DNA of 64,000 nucleotides from Panax quinquefolius (GCA_020205615.1 CM035153.1:96934792-96998791); one strand, 5' to 3'; shown: positions 36,038 through 49,019, counted from the stretch's first letter. Made by a program: numbers and translations. The notes: generated by a model not told the origin, from the letters alone.

Positions 36038-38452
36038 AATCAAGCCCCACTGTCACTTCTAGCAGATCAAAAAGCCAGAATCAAGCATTGGTTCATAGAA
36101 AGGTATAAAAACCCTAAACTTAGAAAACCTTTTGATTCATGCTAATCTTGGTGTTTAGATGTTTAAAGTAGTGTAATAGGATGTTATTGAGTGATCTGGG
36201 TTGTTATAACTCAGATCTATAACACTTAGATACTCGAATTTAAGTTTTTACAAAATCTGGGAAATTTTCAAAAGTGGTCTGACAACCGAATGTCAGACCA
36301 CGTATATCTTTATCTAGTTATCATTTTTGTTGTTTAAGTGTTTAAACTTGTAGTATGACATGTGTTCTGTATTCTGGAACATGAATCTAGCTCAGGTCGT
36401 GCACAGAATGAAAGTTATGGGTGGTCAAACCCCATTGACCAACCATGACTTTCGATTTTCTAGGTAACCCAGATTAGCCCAGAAGCATCTGACAATGACT
36501 TTGTGTCCTCGGATCTTACATGTTGTTGTTGGTTTGTTAGTTTTGTTGCATCTAAGTTGTAGTTGGTTATGTGTACTATGGATACATGCTTTTAGACCAC
36601 TAATTAATCAAGTTGATTGAACTCAGTGGCCGGTCAAACTAGCCAAGTCGAGCATGTTCTCTGTTTTCTGGGAAACCCAGAAAATATATGAACATGTCGA
36701 CTAACATGGTTTGACTGGGTTCTAAATGTTGATTCTGTTGATGATTTGTTGAAGTTTTGTAATAGATCTGTAGTACTACATATTGTCTACAACCTAGAAC
36801 TCTTAAATAACAAAAACATTGCATGAACAGAAAGTAGTGGAAGCTTAAAAGTGATCGTTGAAAGTTTGTTCTTCATTTAAGGTAACCCGAAATGAAAACA
36901 GTCCGATAAACCACTTAGCATGCTTAGATCTCTTTTGTGTTATGATATTTAGCCATGTTTGTTGTTGAATGATGTAGTGTTACATTAGTTCTACAAGCTG
37001 AGATCGATAGTTAGCCCATAAACACATTACACAGTGAGTGATCACTGGTCAAAGTAGGTCACTCGATAACTGCCTGTCAGTGTTCATGGGCCTCAAGAAC
37101 ACCTAAGACGACACTTACTGTCGCTAAAGGCCATAGCGACAGACTTATTAAATTTAATTATATTAATTTCTAAAAATCATTTAAAAATACTAAATAAATT
37201 CTAAAAAATTACAAAATCAGTTTTAAAAATTATTTTAAGTTATAAAATTAACTTTTAATAATTTGACATATTTTCCATAAATATTAGTAATTATTTGAAT
37301 ATTATTGATATTTAATTTATTTAGTAAATCCATTAAATAAATTAACTAAAGATGATTTTATTATATTAAAAATCATTTTAAATGATAATAAGGTATTTAA
37401 TAATATTTTAAGTTATAAAATGTAACTTTCAATACTTTAAGATAAATTTCATTAATTTTTTAATATTAATGATATTAGATTTATTTAATAATAATATTAA
37501 ATAAATAGATTAAAAATCATTTTATTGAATTAAAATCATTTAAAAAGGATATAAGTGGTTTAAAATAGTTTAAGTTATTATAAGCGACTTTTAATATTTT
37601 AGTGAATAATATCTTAATATTTAAATATTTATGGTAATTATTTAGAAATGATTTAAAATATTTTAAAAATCATTTAAGGGTAATAATTAAGACTTTAAAA
37701 ATATTTTGAGTTATTATAAAATAACTTTGATATTTTGGCAAGAGTTGCATAAATATTTTAATATTATTTAAATAGAATTATGTAATATTTAAATCATTTA
37801 ATAATGATTCCAGAGTTTGAAAAATTATAATAAATTATAATAATCAATTAAAATTATTATAAGTCCTATGATTGATATTTAAAGTATCCAGAATAATATT
37901 TAAGATATAGATTAGAGTTTTAAACTCGATAATTTTTCGATAAGGCCGCCGGTACACCGAAATGTTATCCAAATTGATCCAAACCTTTATAGGTTGATTG
38001 TATAAGTGTTTGTTTGCGTCTTAATAAATGATATAACTATGTGACAATGTGATTAGGATATGTGTTGACTGTAAATAACAGTACGATGTGTTATGATATG
38101 ATTTTCTAATCAATAGAACCATCTTATAAATGATAGGTCGTTGAATTACAGGTAGAACTAAGTTGTGTAAACAGCAGACCAGACAAGTTTCCTATACTTA
38201 CTCCAATTATTATTGAGCAAGTATCTTTACCTTTACATTTTTTTTATGCAATGGACATGAGTAAGAAAGTTTCAGAATTATATTATTATTGTATCAGATT
38301 ATTAACCCTATTTTTATATATGTTATATCCGATCATTGATTATCAACATGGTACTATATTATAATTAAGATATATATATTCTGTTCGTTAATGTCTAAAC
38401 ATGGTTATTCAAGTGTTCCCACTTGGATAATCATTCATATTTAAACACATGT

Positions 38453-38453
<1 letters not shown>

Positions 38454-38518
<65 letters not shown>
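38454..38518. repeat. Long AT microsatellite
   Basis: About 65 bp of uninterrupted AT dinucleotides inside the LTR-II copy, likely polymorphic and prone to assembly error. Confidence 0.95.
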
Positions 38519-38522
<4 letters not shown>

Positions 38523-39355
38523 GACCCAGTATGTATCACGTTAACAAAAGTCGTCTAAAGCTATTTGACCAACTAGACACATATTTAGAAATGTTGTTGA
38601 ATATGATAAAACCTTTTTGTATCCAATCAAATTGTTTTGGTTCGGATTCCAGACTAAGTATGAACATCCCGATCATGGAAAATTTTTTTTGCGCCCAAGG
38701 CGGACAGAGTGAACGATAATATTGTTATTGCATGTAGTATTGATCAATACAAAGCATAACGGGCTAATCACCCCCCGTGCCCCCAAGTTATGACGGTTTG
38801 TTGATGAAATTCTGCTAAACCTATTCGAAAATTGAGAATAATGTTCATAGTATGTCACCTTAACCTTATTTATAGTCAGTACGTAGTTTCAAAAATTTGA
38901 TAGAGAGTTGTTATGTTAATATTATCGGTTCAGATTACTTCACAACTTTTGATTTGTTGTAGAAGGGTAGTACAAAGAAAACATTTAATCCTTTCAGCTA
39001 ATATTTATAATTGTTATTACTTGCTGGGCACTCAAATGCTCATCCTTGCTTAAATTAAATGTTTTCAGTTAATTATGACTAGCCAAAGGGCTCTGTTAGG
39101 AATAAAGGGAAAGGAAAGCTGTCAGAATAAGTTTGTGTTATCTTATGTAATAGCTAGACTTAAATAAAATGATGTTATTTATTATCTATCATGTAATGAA
39201 ATATTTTAAGGTCGCGTACCTGGGATTTAGAAAAATCTGATATGTAAATTAAGTTTGATATTTATGACATTATTATTATTATTATTCCACTCAAAGAAAT
39301 GGTATCGTGAAGCACTGAATTCGGGTTTCAAGTACCTGAATTTGGGGGCATCACA

Positions 39356-39918
39356 GTAAGGATGATATTCCTTAAAAAGAAGTGAGTTGTAGAATGCGAC
39401 ACTGAATGATGAATATATTGAATAAGTGAGAAAAGAAATTTTGAAATGAGGAGGAGATGAGTTATCAAAGAATAATGTAAAACTTTTAATAAAATAAAAG
39501 TTTAATAATTGTAGAAAGATCTTTGTGGAAAGAAGTGGTTATAGAACCCAATGAATAAATAAAGTATTAGCATAAAATCTATTTTGATAGATTGATTGAA
39601 TGAAGATTAATAAATAAAATTTCGATTAGAAAAATGGGTGAATGTAATATCCCGAGTGTTTATGATAATGATCCTTAGAGAAGGAAATGAATGGGTTAAA
39701 GAATATATAATACTCAAAATATAATTGAGTTCAAGTGAAAGTTATGAAATAAACCCTAGAATTTGTTGAGGTAATGAATGTAATAGGAAATATAAAACCT
39801 ATATTAAGGTAATGTGTTGAAGATATTCAACGACAAATTTTGAAAAGAGATTTGGTGAAAACCGAGTAAGGGAGGTTTCATTGATTCCGATGATGGAATC
39901 CTTAAAAGGGGGGAAGGA
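39356..39918 (+). mobile_element. Chromovirus 3' region and polypurine tract
   Basis: AT-rich, no open frame. The end reads TGATTCCGATGATGGAATCC then AAAAGGGGGGAAGGA (39904-39918). This parallels the CGATTCTGGGG and GGAGGGAA stretch after the chromodomain near 20985-21016. It is therefore taken as the 3' untranslated end and polypurine tract of a chromovirus whose body is shredded or lost. Confidence 0.6.
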
Positions 39919-40340
39919 TGTGACAACCCGAATTTTTATAAGTTATTAAAATAGGAATTTAATAATTAAAATTTTTATTATGAGATGTTTTGAGTTTGAG
40001 TATGTATATATATATGCTATATATTTTTAAATATGTGATATGGTGTGAAGAGAAATATATATTCATATATTGGGAAAGTGAGGTTCAATAGTTAAGTTAA
40101 CTATTGAAGAAATTAAATAAATTTGGTAATTATTTTAAATATTTGTTGAATTAAATAAATATTTTAAATAATTTATTTATTGAGAAAAATAAATAATTTA
40201 TGAAATTGTGGTATAATAATTTAGTTACGTGTGTATGATAATTAAATTAAAGCAAAGGTAAATAAAGGGCACCTAGGGTAGCCTTGCAGTGCGTCAGAAA
40301 ATAATCTGCTTCTTGCATGGTGTATTACTGACTCCCCCTC

Positions 40341-40350
40341 TATAAATAGA
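40341..40350 (+). promoter_or_regulatory. TATA box of the 39919 LTR
   Basis: TATAAATAGA after a C-rich ACTCCCCCTC. The following leader begins about 30 bp downstream, as expected for an LTR Pol II promoter. Confidence 0.65.
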
Positions 40351-40695
40351 GGGCTTGGGGTGGCCATTTTGAAAGAGAAAACGGTGAGGAAGCCCTGTCC
40401 AATTTGCTCTGTACACACGATAAACTAAGTGCTTTCTCATTTTAAACACTTGTGAGCTTATATATTGTCCTATTTTTACCGGCGGGAGCCTAGTGTTTAT
40501 TCATTTAAAGCTATAGAAGTCTTCGTTGGTAGTTCACTGTAAGCCTTCTTACACTTCTTAAAGCCTTTCTCTTCTATTGTGTACACACTTTTCTTCACGT
40601 TGAGAGCCGTGTTACGTGTGTATGCCCGAACTTCGGTCTATGGCTTTTATTTCCTTTTGTGTATATATATATATATATATATTACATTTCTGTCA

Positions 40696-40970
40696 GGCCT
40701 GGAGTTTACTTCATGGCCTTTTACTGCTTTATTTAAATTTCATCACGCCTGGAGTTTACTTCGTGGCGGTTGATCGTTTTTACTGTGTTATTTACATTTT
40801 TCGTCCCGCCTGGAGTTTACTTCGTGGCGGTTGATCGTAGTTACTGCTTTATTTGCATTTTTGATCCCCCATGAAGGTGTTTCGTGGGGGTTGATCGTGT
40901 CTATATATATATATTTACCAGTTTTATATATTTACATTTACAGTCCCCCATGAAGTTCGCTCCGTGGTGG
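40696..40970 (+). repeat. Five-hairpin array in the LTR leader
   Basis: Units at 40696, 40746, 40807, 40866 and 40945 share a core like TGGAGTTTACTTCGT or ATGAAGGTGTTTCGT flanked by pairing bases: GGCC/GGCC, CGCC/GGCG, CGCC/GGCG, CCCCC/GGGGG, CCCCCA/TGGTGG. Four are followed by GGTTGA. Stem bases change on both sides together. A single related unit is in the Ogre LTR near 47255. Confidence 0.85.
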
Positions 40971-41803
40971 TTGACAGTCTGTATATATATATTTACAACT
41001 TATATATATATAATTGCTTACAGCTTTCATATAAACTGCTACATCATGTGAGCCTAGGAATCATGTGATCACAGATTCAGTCTCCTGAATTTAGATTTGG
41101 TTCCCGTCATGGAAATTTTTGGTTGTAAACATCTTGTACATTATTCACGGTGTCTGAATTTCCTTAAACGGCTCTCATGCCCATAAGGAGTTCGACACTG
41201 CTATATATCTTATTTTCTCAAAGATGCTTCGCATCTCGAAAACAAAAGCAACTAAGCCGAACATTTAATAAAAATGGAAGTATCAAAGGCCTCAATTATT
41301 ATTTAGCATAAGGTTTTGGAAAACCTCTTTTACAAAACATCATTGCTATATCTTGTTAAAACTGAATTTTTACACAAATTCAATCCCTTTGTATATAGGT
41401 GCGAACGAGGCATAACACTACTTCCAAATAATTTCACATTAACCCACACACACACACACATTCATATAACAATTTAATTGAAAAGTGGCAGTCAACGTGG
41501 TAACACGGATGTCGGGGGGTGCCTAACACCTTCCCTCCGCATAATTAAGTCCCCAGATCCTAACGAATCTCGGTTTCACAAACCAGTTTAGCAGTGTTAC
41601 ATCACGTGGTCAATGTGCAAACCTTTTCTCGGTTGAGTTGGTGCAACCATTTAAAAATACCAATTGGTGACTCTTACAGTCCAATCGTCGACATATAAAT
41701 GTCGGACCTTTTCACAACTTGCTTTTTCAAACAAATCTCACCTAACATAAGAACACCAAAGGACAAGAACAGTAAAGGGACAATAAAAATCTCGATGTCG
41801 ACA

Positions 41804-41989
41804 TTAGTGAGTGAGAAAAACACGTTCCATTTGTCAAGTCCTTTAGGGTTCGACCTCGCACTTGTAGGCTATACTAATATTCGATTCGTGCACTTGCGAG
41901 TAAATAAAATTTATCACCACTATCTTTTCAATCTCCAATAAGGCTACATCCTAACCTAAGGTTCATAACCTAAAGCTTTGATACCAACT
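41804..41989 (-). mobile_element. Chromovirus leader and primer-binding site, minus
   Basis: The reverse strand reads TGGTATCAAAGC (41986-41975) three bases after the LTR-I end, then GGTTATGAACCTTAGG, like the leader after 24560. After about 185 bp it meets the end of the LTR at 41803, so the rest of this element is missing. Confidence 0.7.
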
Positions 41990-44900
41990 TGTGACACCCC
42001 CAAATTCGGGTACTTCAATCCCACAGACTTGGTGTTCACTATGTAAATAAAACATAATCATCTACCTATAAATAAGGAATGTAAAAGAAAATTACAACCT
42101 TAAATGAAAATCCTCCCTATAAAAGGGTTGCAAAACATAATCGCAGGTTATTTAACCTTAAATACATCTTCAAGTGTGGAAATATAAATACATCACATAA
42201 TTAAAATTTAAGTCCAGTTACATAAACCATAACAACTTAACAAGTCTTCAACACTTGTTCATCTTTCCTTTTTCTTTACTGGTGGTTGGCTCGTTAACCT
42301 TCTCAACTTTAGATGTAATGGTTATATATATGCAAGAGCGAGCAAAATAAATGCTCACTTGAAATAGAAAAAATAGCAACATAATAATTGACAGTAAATA
42401 AACTTAACTGAATTGAATAATAATTTCTATCATTGATAATCAAGAATAGAAATTAAAATTTATCTGAGGGTCACAAGACCATGAACTATGTCCCAGGTTA
42501 TAAATATTTCTACTTAGACCTTTAACAGTCATTAGACTATATGAACCTTCCTTCTTGTACTTAGGGGGATCAACCCTTCGTACCATGTATTGTACACAAA
42601 TATCTTAACTCTTTTGCGCAAATAATCCCCTGTAATAGGGTAGTTAATCTCAGTTTTAACTTAAGAGTCCGCACCAAATTATGTTTGGTTTGGATTAGCT
42701 TCAAGGGAAATTTAGAGTTTAAAACTTTCATCAACTAAGGATTAGTTGAATCAACAAAGGGTCACTAGCTATTTAACAATTCGATAATAACATAAGTTCG
42801 AACAATGATTTATAATCAAGGTTTAAACAACAATAAATCATTATTGAATAACGATGTATAACAAGGTGAAGCTTCCGAAAGAATTAGAAAGCCTCGTTTA
42901 AAGTTAAAGACTAAAATAGTTTAAGTTTTGGATAACGAGAAACAAGAACTAGAAACCTTGCTCATTAACGATTAAAGTTAAAGAACTTGAACAAGTAAGG
43001 ATAGAAAACTTGTTGAATCATAAACAAGGTAAGGTAAGAAACTTAGTTACTATAAGAGTAAGGTTCAGAAACTTGCCTCGGGTGTAGGTTAAATAGTTAC
43101 TACTCACGTTCCTAGATAATCCTACACCATTTAGTATCACAACAATAATTAATTGCAATACAATTACCATAATTGATTCATTTCTTTTTAGCTTAACTTC
43201 ATAATTCATAACACGTTATCACACTTTATGGACAACGGGTTTAACTTCACATTTAACATATTAATCAACCACTTGAAACCATTCTTCACTTGTTAAAAAA
43301 ATCTGTTTACACATCTCATACCATTATTAACAAACTTTCATTATCATTACATACAATTAGATTAACACCCCAAAATTTTAAACATTAAAATACTCATTTC
43401 TGGCAATTCTTCCAAGTGGAGTCTGTAATACGCTTAAATGGACTACAACAGTATTTGTAGCTAATGCACGACAAGTCTTGGCCGAAAGCAAGGCTTGAAA
43501 CCCGTACTACTTGACTCCTGGCGGTCTCGGTACTGTAAGCGCCCCATTTACTAATAGAATAGTATTTGCTGCATTTAAACAAATCATCAGTAATTGAATG
43601 GCGCTGCAGTTGCTCGTTTCTTCACGTAAAGCAGGCGTTGTAGTGCCTCGACACAGTATCACGCATACAGTGCTCATGAAGAACATAAAACAAAGTCAAA
43701 TTGGCCTAAAAACTTCGCCTAAACAACAAATTTAACATATATAATTTACATAAACTTTACAGAAACACAAACTAATATTTCTAACATGATATTAACCATA
43801 TAAACAACATAAACATCCAAATTAAAACCTTTAAATTCACTATTTTTTGTAAAAATTCTATTTTTAACACTTTTAACGAATTCGTTCACTATAAATTCTT
43901 TTCTTAATCAAAATAATTCGTTTAAATCACAATGTTTTCATTTCTTCATATATTTTCAAAATTACTAACCAATTTACGTATTAAAACATCATTTGAGCAT
44001 CAATTTTAACATCACGTAAGCCATATTCATGTATATATCATTGTAAACTCACTTTAATATGATTTTCTTCATATTTATCATGTTTTCACAGATTAGTTAA
44101 CTCTAAATCACATAAAAACAATTTATATACACAATTTAACATATATAAACCATATATTTAACAATTATCATCAAAATCAAATTATAGAGAAATAAAAATA
44201 TATCTTACAATGAAGAACAGTGAAAAATATATATACTGATAGTTTGAAGTTAGATTACTACCTTCAAGCTCTTTTTTAATCAACAAAGATGATAGCAACC
44301 TTTTTCGATTTTCTCAAACTCGCAAAGAACTCCACTCCTCTTCATTCTCTCTTTTCTCTCTCTATTTCTTCTTTCCTCTCTATATATTATACGTAACTTA
44401 TAAAAAGTGGTGTATAATATAAACATATAGCATATAATACATATTAATATATAATATAAATGATGTCAGTTATTTTTTTTTAAAATTCAAAAGCCACTAA
44501 GGCTTGTTTGGTAAAAACTAAATTAAAATAGGAATTCAAAAGTCTTAAGCTTTGTTTGGTAGAAACTAAATTAAAACTCCTTTTAATTTATTTTAATAAC
44601 TCATTTACTATACGATTGTATTTCATCATAAATTATAATATTTAAATTCAATTAAATTAAAGCTAACACCAACTTATTAAATTAAGATGTCACATAATGC
44701 AATTGCTACAAAATTATAATTTTTATTATAAATTATAATTTTATTTAATAAATTAGTACATCTCTAATTTAATTATTAAATTAAATTAAAATAATATTAT
44801 AACAATTTATTTAATCATTATCAACTCTCTATTAAATTAAATTAGAATATTACCATTATGTAATATTATAATTAATTAACACTCATTTAATTTAATTAAA

Positions 44901-45112
44901 TCATTAAATTAAAACTCCAAACCATAAAATTACCAAATACGAACTTAATTAATATATTACATTTAATTAAGTTAATTCACCATAACTCATGAATTGTTCA
45001 TTTAACTAATAAATAAATAAACCAATCAAATATTAATTTAAAACGTTAACTAAAATATTTATTTAATTCAATAAATATTTTAAATTACATAAAAAAATTC
45101 TTGATCGTTACA
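41990..45112 (-). mobile_element. LTR-I copy, minus (5' LTR)
   Basis: On the minus strand it starts TGTAACGATCAAGAATTTTT (45112) and ends AATTTGGGGGTGTCACA (41990), then a primer-binding site. Length 3123 bp. It matches the LTR at 51181-59924 in U3, in the purine-rich leader (44400-44280) and in U5: GTACTTAGGGGGATCAACCC, GAGCGAGCAAAA and the AACAAGTGTTGAAGACTTG block. Minus-strand ATGAATATGGCTTACGTGAT near 44030 matches the site where a CACTA entered the 51181 copy. Confidence 0.88.
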
Positions 45113-45500
45113 GTGTTGTTATATTATATGTGATAAACCCATGGTTTTAAGCAATGCTTTTAGAATCTTGATGCTGATCATGCTAATGAGATCTAAATTT
45201 TTTGATAGCTTAAATCAAAAATTATTCCAAATCATTGGATTACTAAAAAGGGGATTAGTGAATCCGGATAGATTGGTACATACTTTATTTGCTCTTAGGA
45301 AGAGGATGATTGATCTCATAATTATTTGTGTGGAGACAATACAACAAGTATGTAGGTGCTTATTAGAGAATAAGTTCACTGAATTTGGCTCGCTAAAAGA
45401 ATACCTAATGGAGTTTTACTTGTCTGTCAATAGGAATTCCTTAAGTGATAGTAATACAAGTGATTCTTGGACTTGAGATAGTCATAGTACCTTGTGTATG
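45113..45500 (+). other. Short unique segment with a 111-codon open frame
   Basis: This is one of the few stretches not assigned to a transposon. An open frame at 45141-45476 encodes 111 residues including RGLVNPDRLVHTLFALRKRM and LLENKFTEFGSLKEYLMEFY. No domain is recognised, and the sequence looks helical. It could be host DNA, a decayed exon or unknown transposon sequence. There is no clear promoter or splice context. Confidence 0.3.
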
Positions 45501-45686
45501 CACTACAAGAAAAAGGCTACTATCAGCGACTGCGTACGGTCCCCAATCGACATCAGCGACCGAAAATGGTCGCTACTATAGGTCGCACGTACTATGGTCG
45601 CTGAGCAGACGTCAACGACCATCTTTAGCGACTGCCTTGTCAGTGATCGTATAATAATGATCGATCATATCGCTGAGCTGAGTCAC
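45501..45686 (+). mobile_element. CACTA element end, truncated
   Basis: Begins CACTACAAGAAAAAGGCTAC, a classic CACTA terminal repeat, followed by dense AGCGAC and GTCGCT subterminal repeats in both orientations. At 45687 an LTR start interrupts it. The other end is not in the window. It is a different family from the CACTA elements at 7966 and 52250. Confidence 0.8.
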
Positions 45687-46192
45687 TGTGACAACCCAGA
45701 AATTTAGAGTAACTTTAATGATTAAATTAAAGGTTAAAGAATAAAACCTAGATTAGAAATAGAGAATTTATTAAAAAATTTAAAGAACCTATATAGTTTA
45801 ATTTGAATTTTTAAGCAATGTAAAGAAAATTACTGTAACCTAATCATTATATATTAGGTAACCTAATCATTATATATTAGGTATGAGAATTGAATAACTT
45901 AAGGTTTATGGTATGAGAGAATAATAGTATTTAAAATATATACTAATCCTAAGAGATTTTTTTTATACATCTCAACTAACTAATTCTATAACTTAATTAA
46001 AGCCAGTCTAATTGGGTTATAAAATTAAATGTACATGAGCGATTATTTAAAATCCAAAATGAGTAAATGGAAACCCTAATTAAATGATTATGGTTGGATA
46101 AGAATTTAAAAGTATTAGACCATGCTATTTTACATGGCCCAAAAAAATTAATTGAAATCCCAAAAGAATTATTGAATGGCCCAAATTTAGCC
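45687..46192 (+). mobile_element. LTR-II fragment (first 0.5 kb)
   Basis: Starts TGTGACAACCCAGAAATTTAG-like, close to the LTR at 62107 (TGTGACAACCCGAG then AATTTAG). It runs until the Ogre LTR begins at 46193. The rest should lie beyond the Ogre element, outside the window. The five bases before it are GTCAC. Confidence 0.7.
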
Positions 46193-46235
46193 TATAGACA
46201 CTCAAAATTTCGTTACTAATTTTACAGGAGGGCAA

Positions 46236-46605
46236 AAGTGTTTGTTTCACAATCCAGAGATAACCTTGAAAGACCACAACATCAAATCCAACCCCGGAGA
46301 TAACCTTAAGAGAGTCAATCTAAACTTCGGAGATAACCCTAGGAGATCCAGTTTCCAATCTCGGAGGTAACCCCAAGAGATATAGTTCCAAACCCGGAGA
46401 TAACCCTAGGAGATTTAGTTCCAACCACGAAAATAACCCTAGAAGATCAAGTTCCAACCCTGGAGATAACTCTAAGAGGTCAAGACAACCTCAGAGAAAA
46501 ACCTTAGGACAATCAAAGTCAAAAGCATACCAATCTCGGAGATGACCCTGAGAAAAGACTGTTATAACTACGCCAAAATCGGAGATAACCCTGGGATGGG
46601 CAAAT
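46236..46605 (+). repeat. 36-bp tandem array in Ogre U3
   Basis: About ten imperfect units of roughly 36 bp built on CGGAGATAACCCTAGGAGAT plus TAGTTCCAA. The 3' LTR has about six related units (61855-62065). Confidence 0.85.
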
Positions 46606-46970
46606 GGTCATTTTACTAATTCAACCTCAACTCAAGTCAAATCAATTCATTTTAATGCAAATTACATCAAAAGATGTCCCATAAGAACCATAACTTAACT
46701 TCCGAGCACAAACTACGCAAAACAGCCCAATGGACTGCCTGTGCAGTCCCGAAGATGCCATTTTGGTTATGGACCCATCTTCCCGAATTCACAAAAGGGC
46801 AAGCCCTATGTCACTGCGTAGCTCTCGGAAAGAGCTTTCTAGAATGGTATGGCACGCTTCCATCGGACTATCAGATTGAAAGTTATGAAGGTTCGAGCGG
46901 ACAATGTGCGTTCGAGTGAACGTACTTCGAGACGATGGCAGCCGCGGGTTGACCCGTGGCACTTTTGGTC

Positions 46971-46980
46971 TATAAATATA
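46971..46980 (+). promoter_or_regulatory. TATA box of the Ogre 5' LTR
   Basis: TATAAATATA at the boundary between the GC-richer U3 end and a purine-rich leader. It is placed as in the homologous LTR at 40341. Confidence 0.65.
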
Positions 46981-48294
46981 TCAGCTGTAAAATGTAAGGA
47001 AAAAGGAAGAAAAGAGAGAAAGCTCTATCCATTTCAGCCTGTTACCTCTTCTAGAGTGCTCCAAACTGAGTGATTCTTTTTTCTAAATACTTGTAAGCTC
47101 GTGTTTTGTAACATACTGAAGTTTAACCGGTGGAAACCGAGTTTTCAAGCGTCAAAATCTATATAAAGTCTTCTTGGCAGCCCACTCTAAGATTTTTCAT
47201 ATTTTTAAGTTTTCTACTACTTATATATATATATATATATTTACATTTCTGTCTGGCTTGGAGTTTACTTCGTGGCCTTTTACTATATATATATATATTT
47301 ACATTTTAAAGTCTTATATATATTTTCCGCTTTTATATAAATATCTTCTTTAACTACTTTCATAATGTAGATATTTAATCTTACATCTTGCGGGCTAGAT
47401 TAGTTTAAATCTGGCTACTTCTAACTTTGACCAGTTCAAAATTGACTAAACTGAAACCGTTGAAGCTAAAATGGTTTAAATTTATTCAAATCTAGTTCTT
47501 TTTCTAGCTTATGTACATACTACTCTTTCATGTGAGCTTAGGAATCATGTGATCACATATTTAGCCTCTGAATCTAGATTCTGTTCCCAAGATGGACATT
47601 TCTCAACTTCAGCCAGCTTGTAAATTATCTATAGTGTCTGGATATCCTTAGATGGCTCTCATGCCCACAAAGAGTTTGGCACTGCTATATATCTTATTTT
47701 CTCAAAGATGCCTCACATCTCAAAAATAAAAGTAATCAAACCGAATATATAATAAAATGGAAGTGTCAAAGGCCTTAATTACTGTTGAGCATAAGGGTTT
47801 GAAAAACCTATTTTCCAAAACTTCATTTCTATATCTTGTTAAAATTGAATTTTTATACAAAAGTCAAACCCTTTGTATATAGGTGCAAACGAGGCATACC
47901 ATTACTTCCAGACAATTGCACATAGGCCCAACTCACACACACATATACATAGATAAAAGTTAAATGAAAAGTGGTGGTAACTGTGTTTTCACAGAAGTCG
48001 TGGTGTGTCTAACACCTTCCCTCTGCTTAATCAAGCCCCTGAACCCTAACGAATCTCAGTTTCCAAGAACAGTTAAATAATGTCCAATCATTGGGTCTTT
48101 GTGCAAACCTTTTCTCGGTTAAGTTGGTACAACCATTTACAATCTACCAACTGGCGACTCTAAAAGTCATATCATCGACATTTACATGTCGGACCTTTTC
48201 AAACCTACTTTTTAAAAAAAAAAAACTCATCCAAAGTGAGAACACCAAAAGACAAGCACATAAAGGGACAAATAAAAATCCCGACGTCGATATG

Positions 48295-48312
48295 TGGCGA
48301 CGCTGCTGGGGA
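48295..48312 (+). promoter_or_regulatory. Primer-binding site, tRNA-Arg type
   Basis: TGGCGACGCTGCTGGGGA two bases after the LTR end. Tat/Ogre elements typically have TGGCGACTCYGYTGGGGA, complementary to an arginine tRNA; here one or two bases differ. Confidence 0.85.
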
Positions 48313-49019
48313 CTCCAGTAAGAGGGCTTAAGCCGCTATTCAAACTATTTAAAACTTTTATCTGCGTATGTGTGAATACTGCATTTACATTAAATGGATG
48401 TGTACTAATGCTTTATTTACTGCACTTTAGTGCTTCACACCATATCTGCCTGTGATATTAGTGCTTCTCACATGTCATCATTTCCATACAGTGAGACGTG
48501 ATGTATGTAAATGTATGTTGTGTGATTCCTCCATTAGGAGGCTAACCCATCAGTGTTTGATTACTAGACTCAAGGGAGACTAATCCAGCGAGGCTTAGGA
48601 AAGGCACCACCCAGATTCGCTCCAGTTGAAAGATCGGATTAACTTCCCATCTAGTAAATTGCAATGATCTGAGGACCTTCATGTTGAAAAGTCGCAAGAG
48701 TAGCCTAAGATAGGTCTGCCTCTGATAAACCAAACGCGAAGGGAAATCTCTTCATACCTTCCCCTTTTAATTACCTGTAATTTCAATTACTTGTAATTTT
48801 AATTCCATGTCAATCTCAATATAATGGAAAATATAAAGGAGTATGTAAATATGCATTCCTTTTTCATATCAAGACTTGTCATGCTATCCTGTCATCAAAA
48901 CGACTGACATCCATTTTGTAGGAGAACATTAAAACACTCCTAAAAAACAGACACAGTGCATAGCATGTAACATTTCCACGTTTTCCCAAACTAAACTATA
49001 TAGTATTTTTTGCAGGGAA
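48313..49019 (+). other. Ogre leader, no gene
   Basis: Non-coding leader between the primer-binding site and gag. The minus-strand frame at 48542-48733 is not supported by any similarity. A TTTTTTGCAG acceptor-like site lies at about 49015, just before the gag reading begins. This fits the spliced or long leader seen in Ogre-type elements but is not proof. Confidence 0.5.

Larger units (their letters stand above)
34343..39355 (+). mobile_element. Solo LTR (LTR-II family), plus, with nested CACTA MITE
   Basis: Starts TGTAATAACCCAATATTTTC and ends TTTGGGGGCATCACA. The exact duplication GTAAG flanks it (34338-34342 and 39356-39360). About 4.45 kb without the nested 557-bp MITE. A TATA-like TATATAAG (35365-35372) precedes a GA tract (35378-35387). 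Teloboxes lie upstream (34930-35140). No primer-binding site or genes. Confidence 0.92.
39919..41803 (+). mobile_element. Composite LTR with Tat/Ogre-like leader
   Basis: Starts TGTGACAACCCGAATTTTT directly after the polypurine tract, with an AT-rich chromovirus-like U3. From TATAAATAGA (40341) on, it resembles the Ogre LTR at 46193-48292: ACTTGTGAGCTTA, ACCGGYGGRARCC, then CATGTGAGCCTAGGAATCATG (41047) and TCTCAAAGATGC, and it ends CTCGATGTCGACA (41803). So it is either one LTR with a shared leader or two LTRs joined between about 40200 and 40340. No target duplication was found. Confidence 0.55.
46193..48292 (+). mobile_element. Ogre-like 5' LTR
   Basis: Starts TATAGACACTCAAAATTT; the 3' LTR has TGTAGACACTC, so G became A in the terminal dinucleotide. 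U3 has a 36-bp tandem array, then GAAAGTTATGAAGGTTCGAG, and a TATA box TATAAATATA at 46971. The end is GACGTCGATA (CA decayed to TA) before the primer-binding site. Length 2.1 kb. Confidence 0.8.

Noticed and set aside
40579..40834. Two overlapping plus-strand frames of 64 and 72 codons
   Set aside because: They simply translate the tandem hairpin units and a TA microsatellite in the LTR leader.
45700..46190. Ogre 5' LTR starting at 45687
   Set aside because: The 3' copy starts TGTAGACACTC at 61806 with no TGTGACAACCC text before it, so the 45687-46192 piece is a separate LTR-II fragment.
46236..46605. CRISPR-like or coding repeat array
   Set aside because: Units are imperfect, have no unique spacers, and lie in the U3 of an Ogre-like LTR; plant nuclear context.
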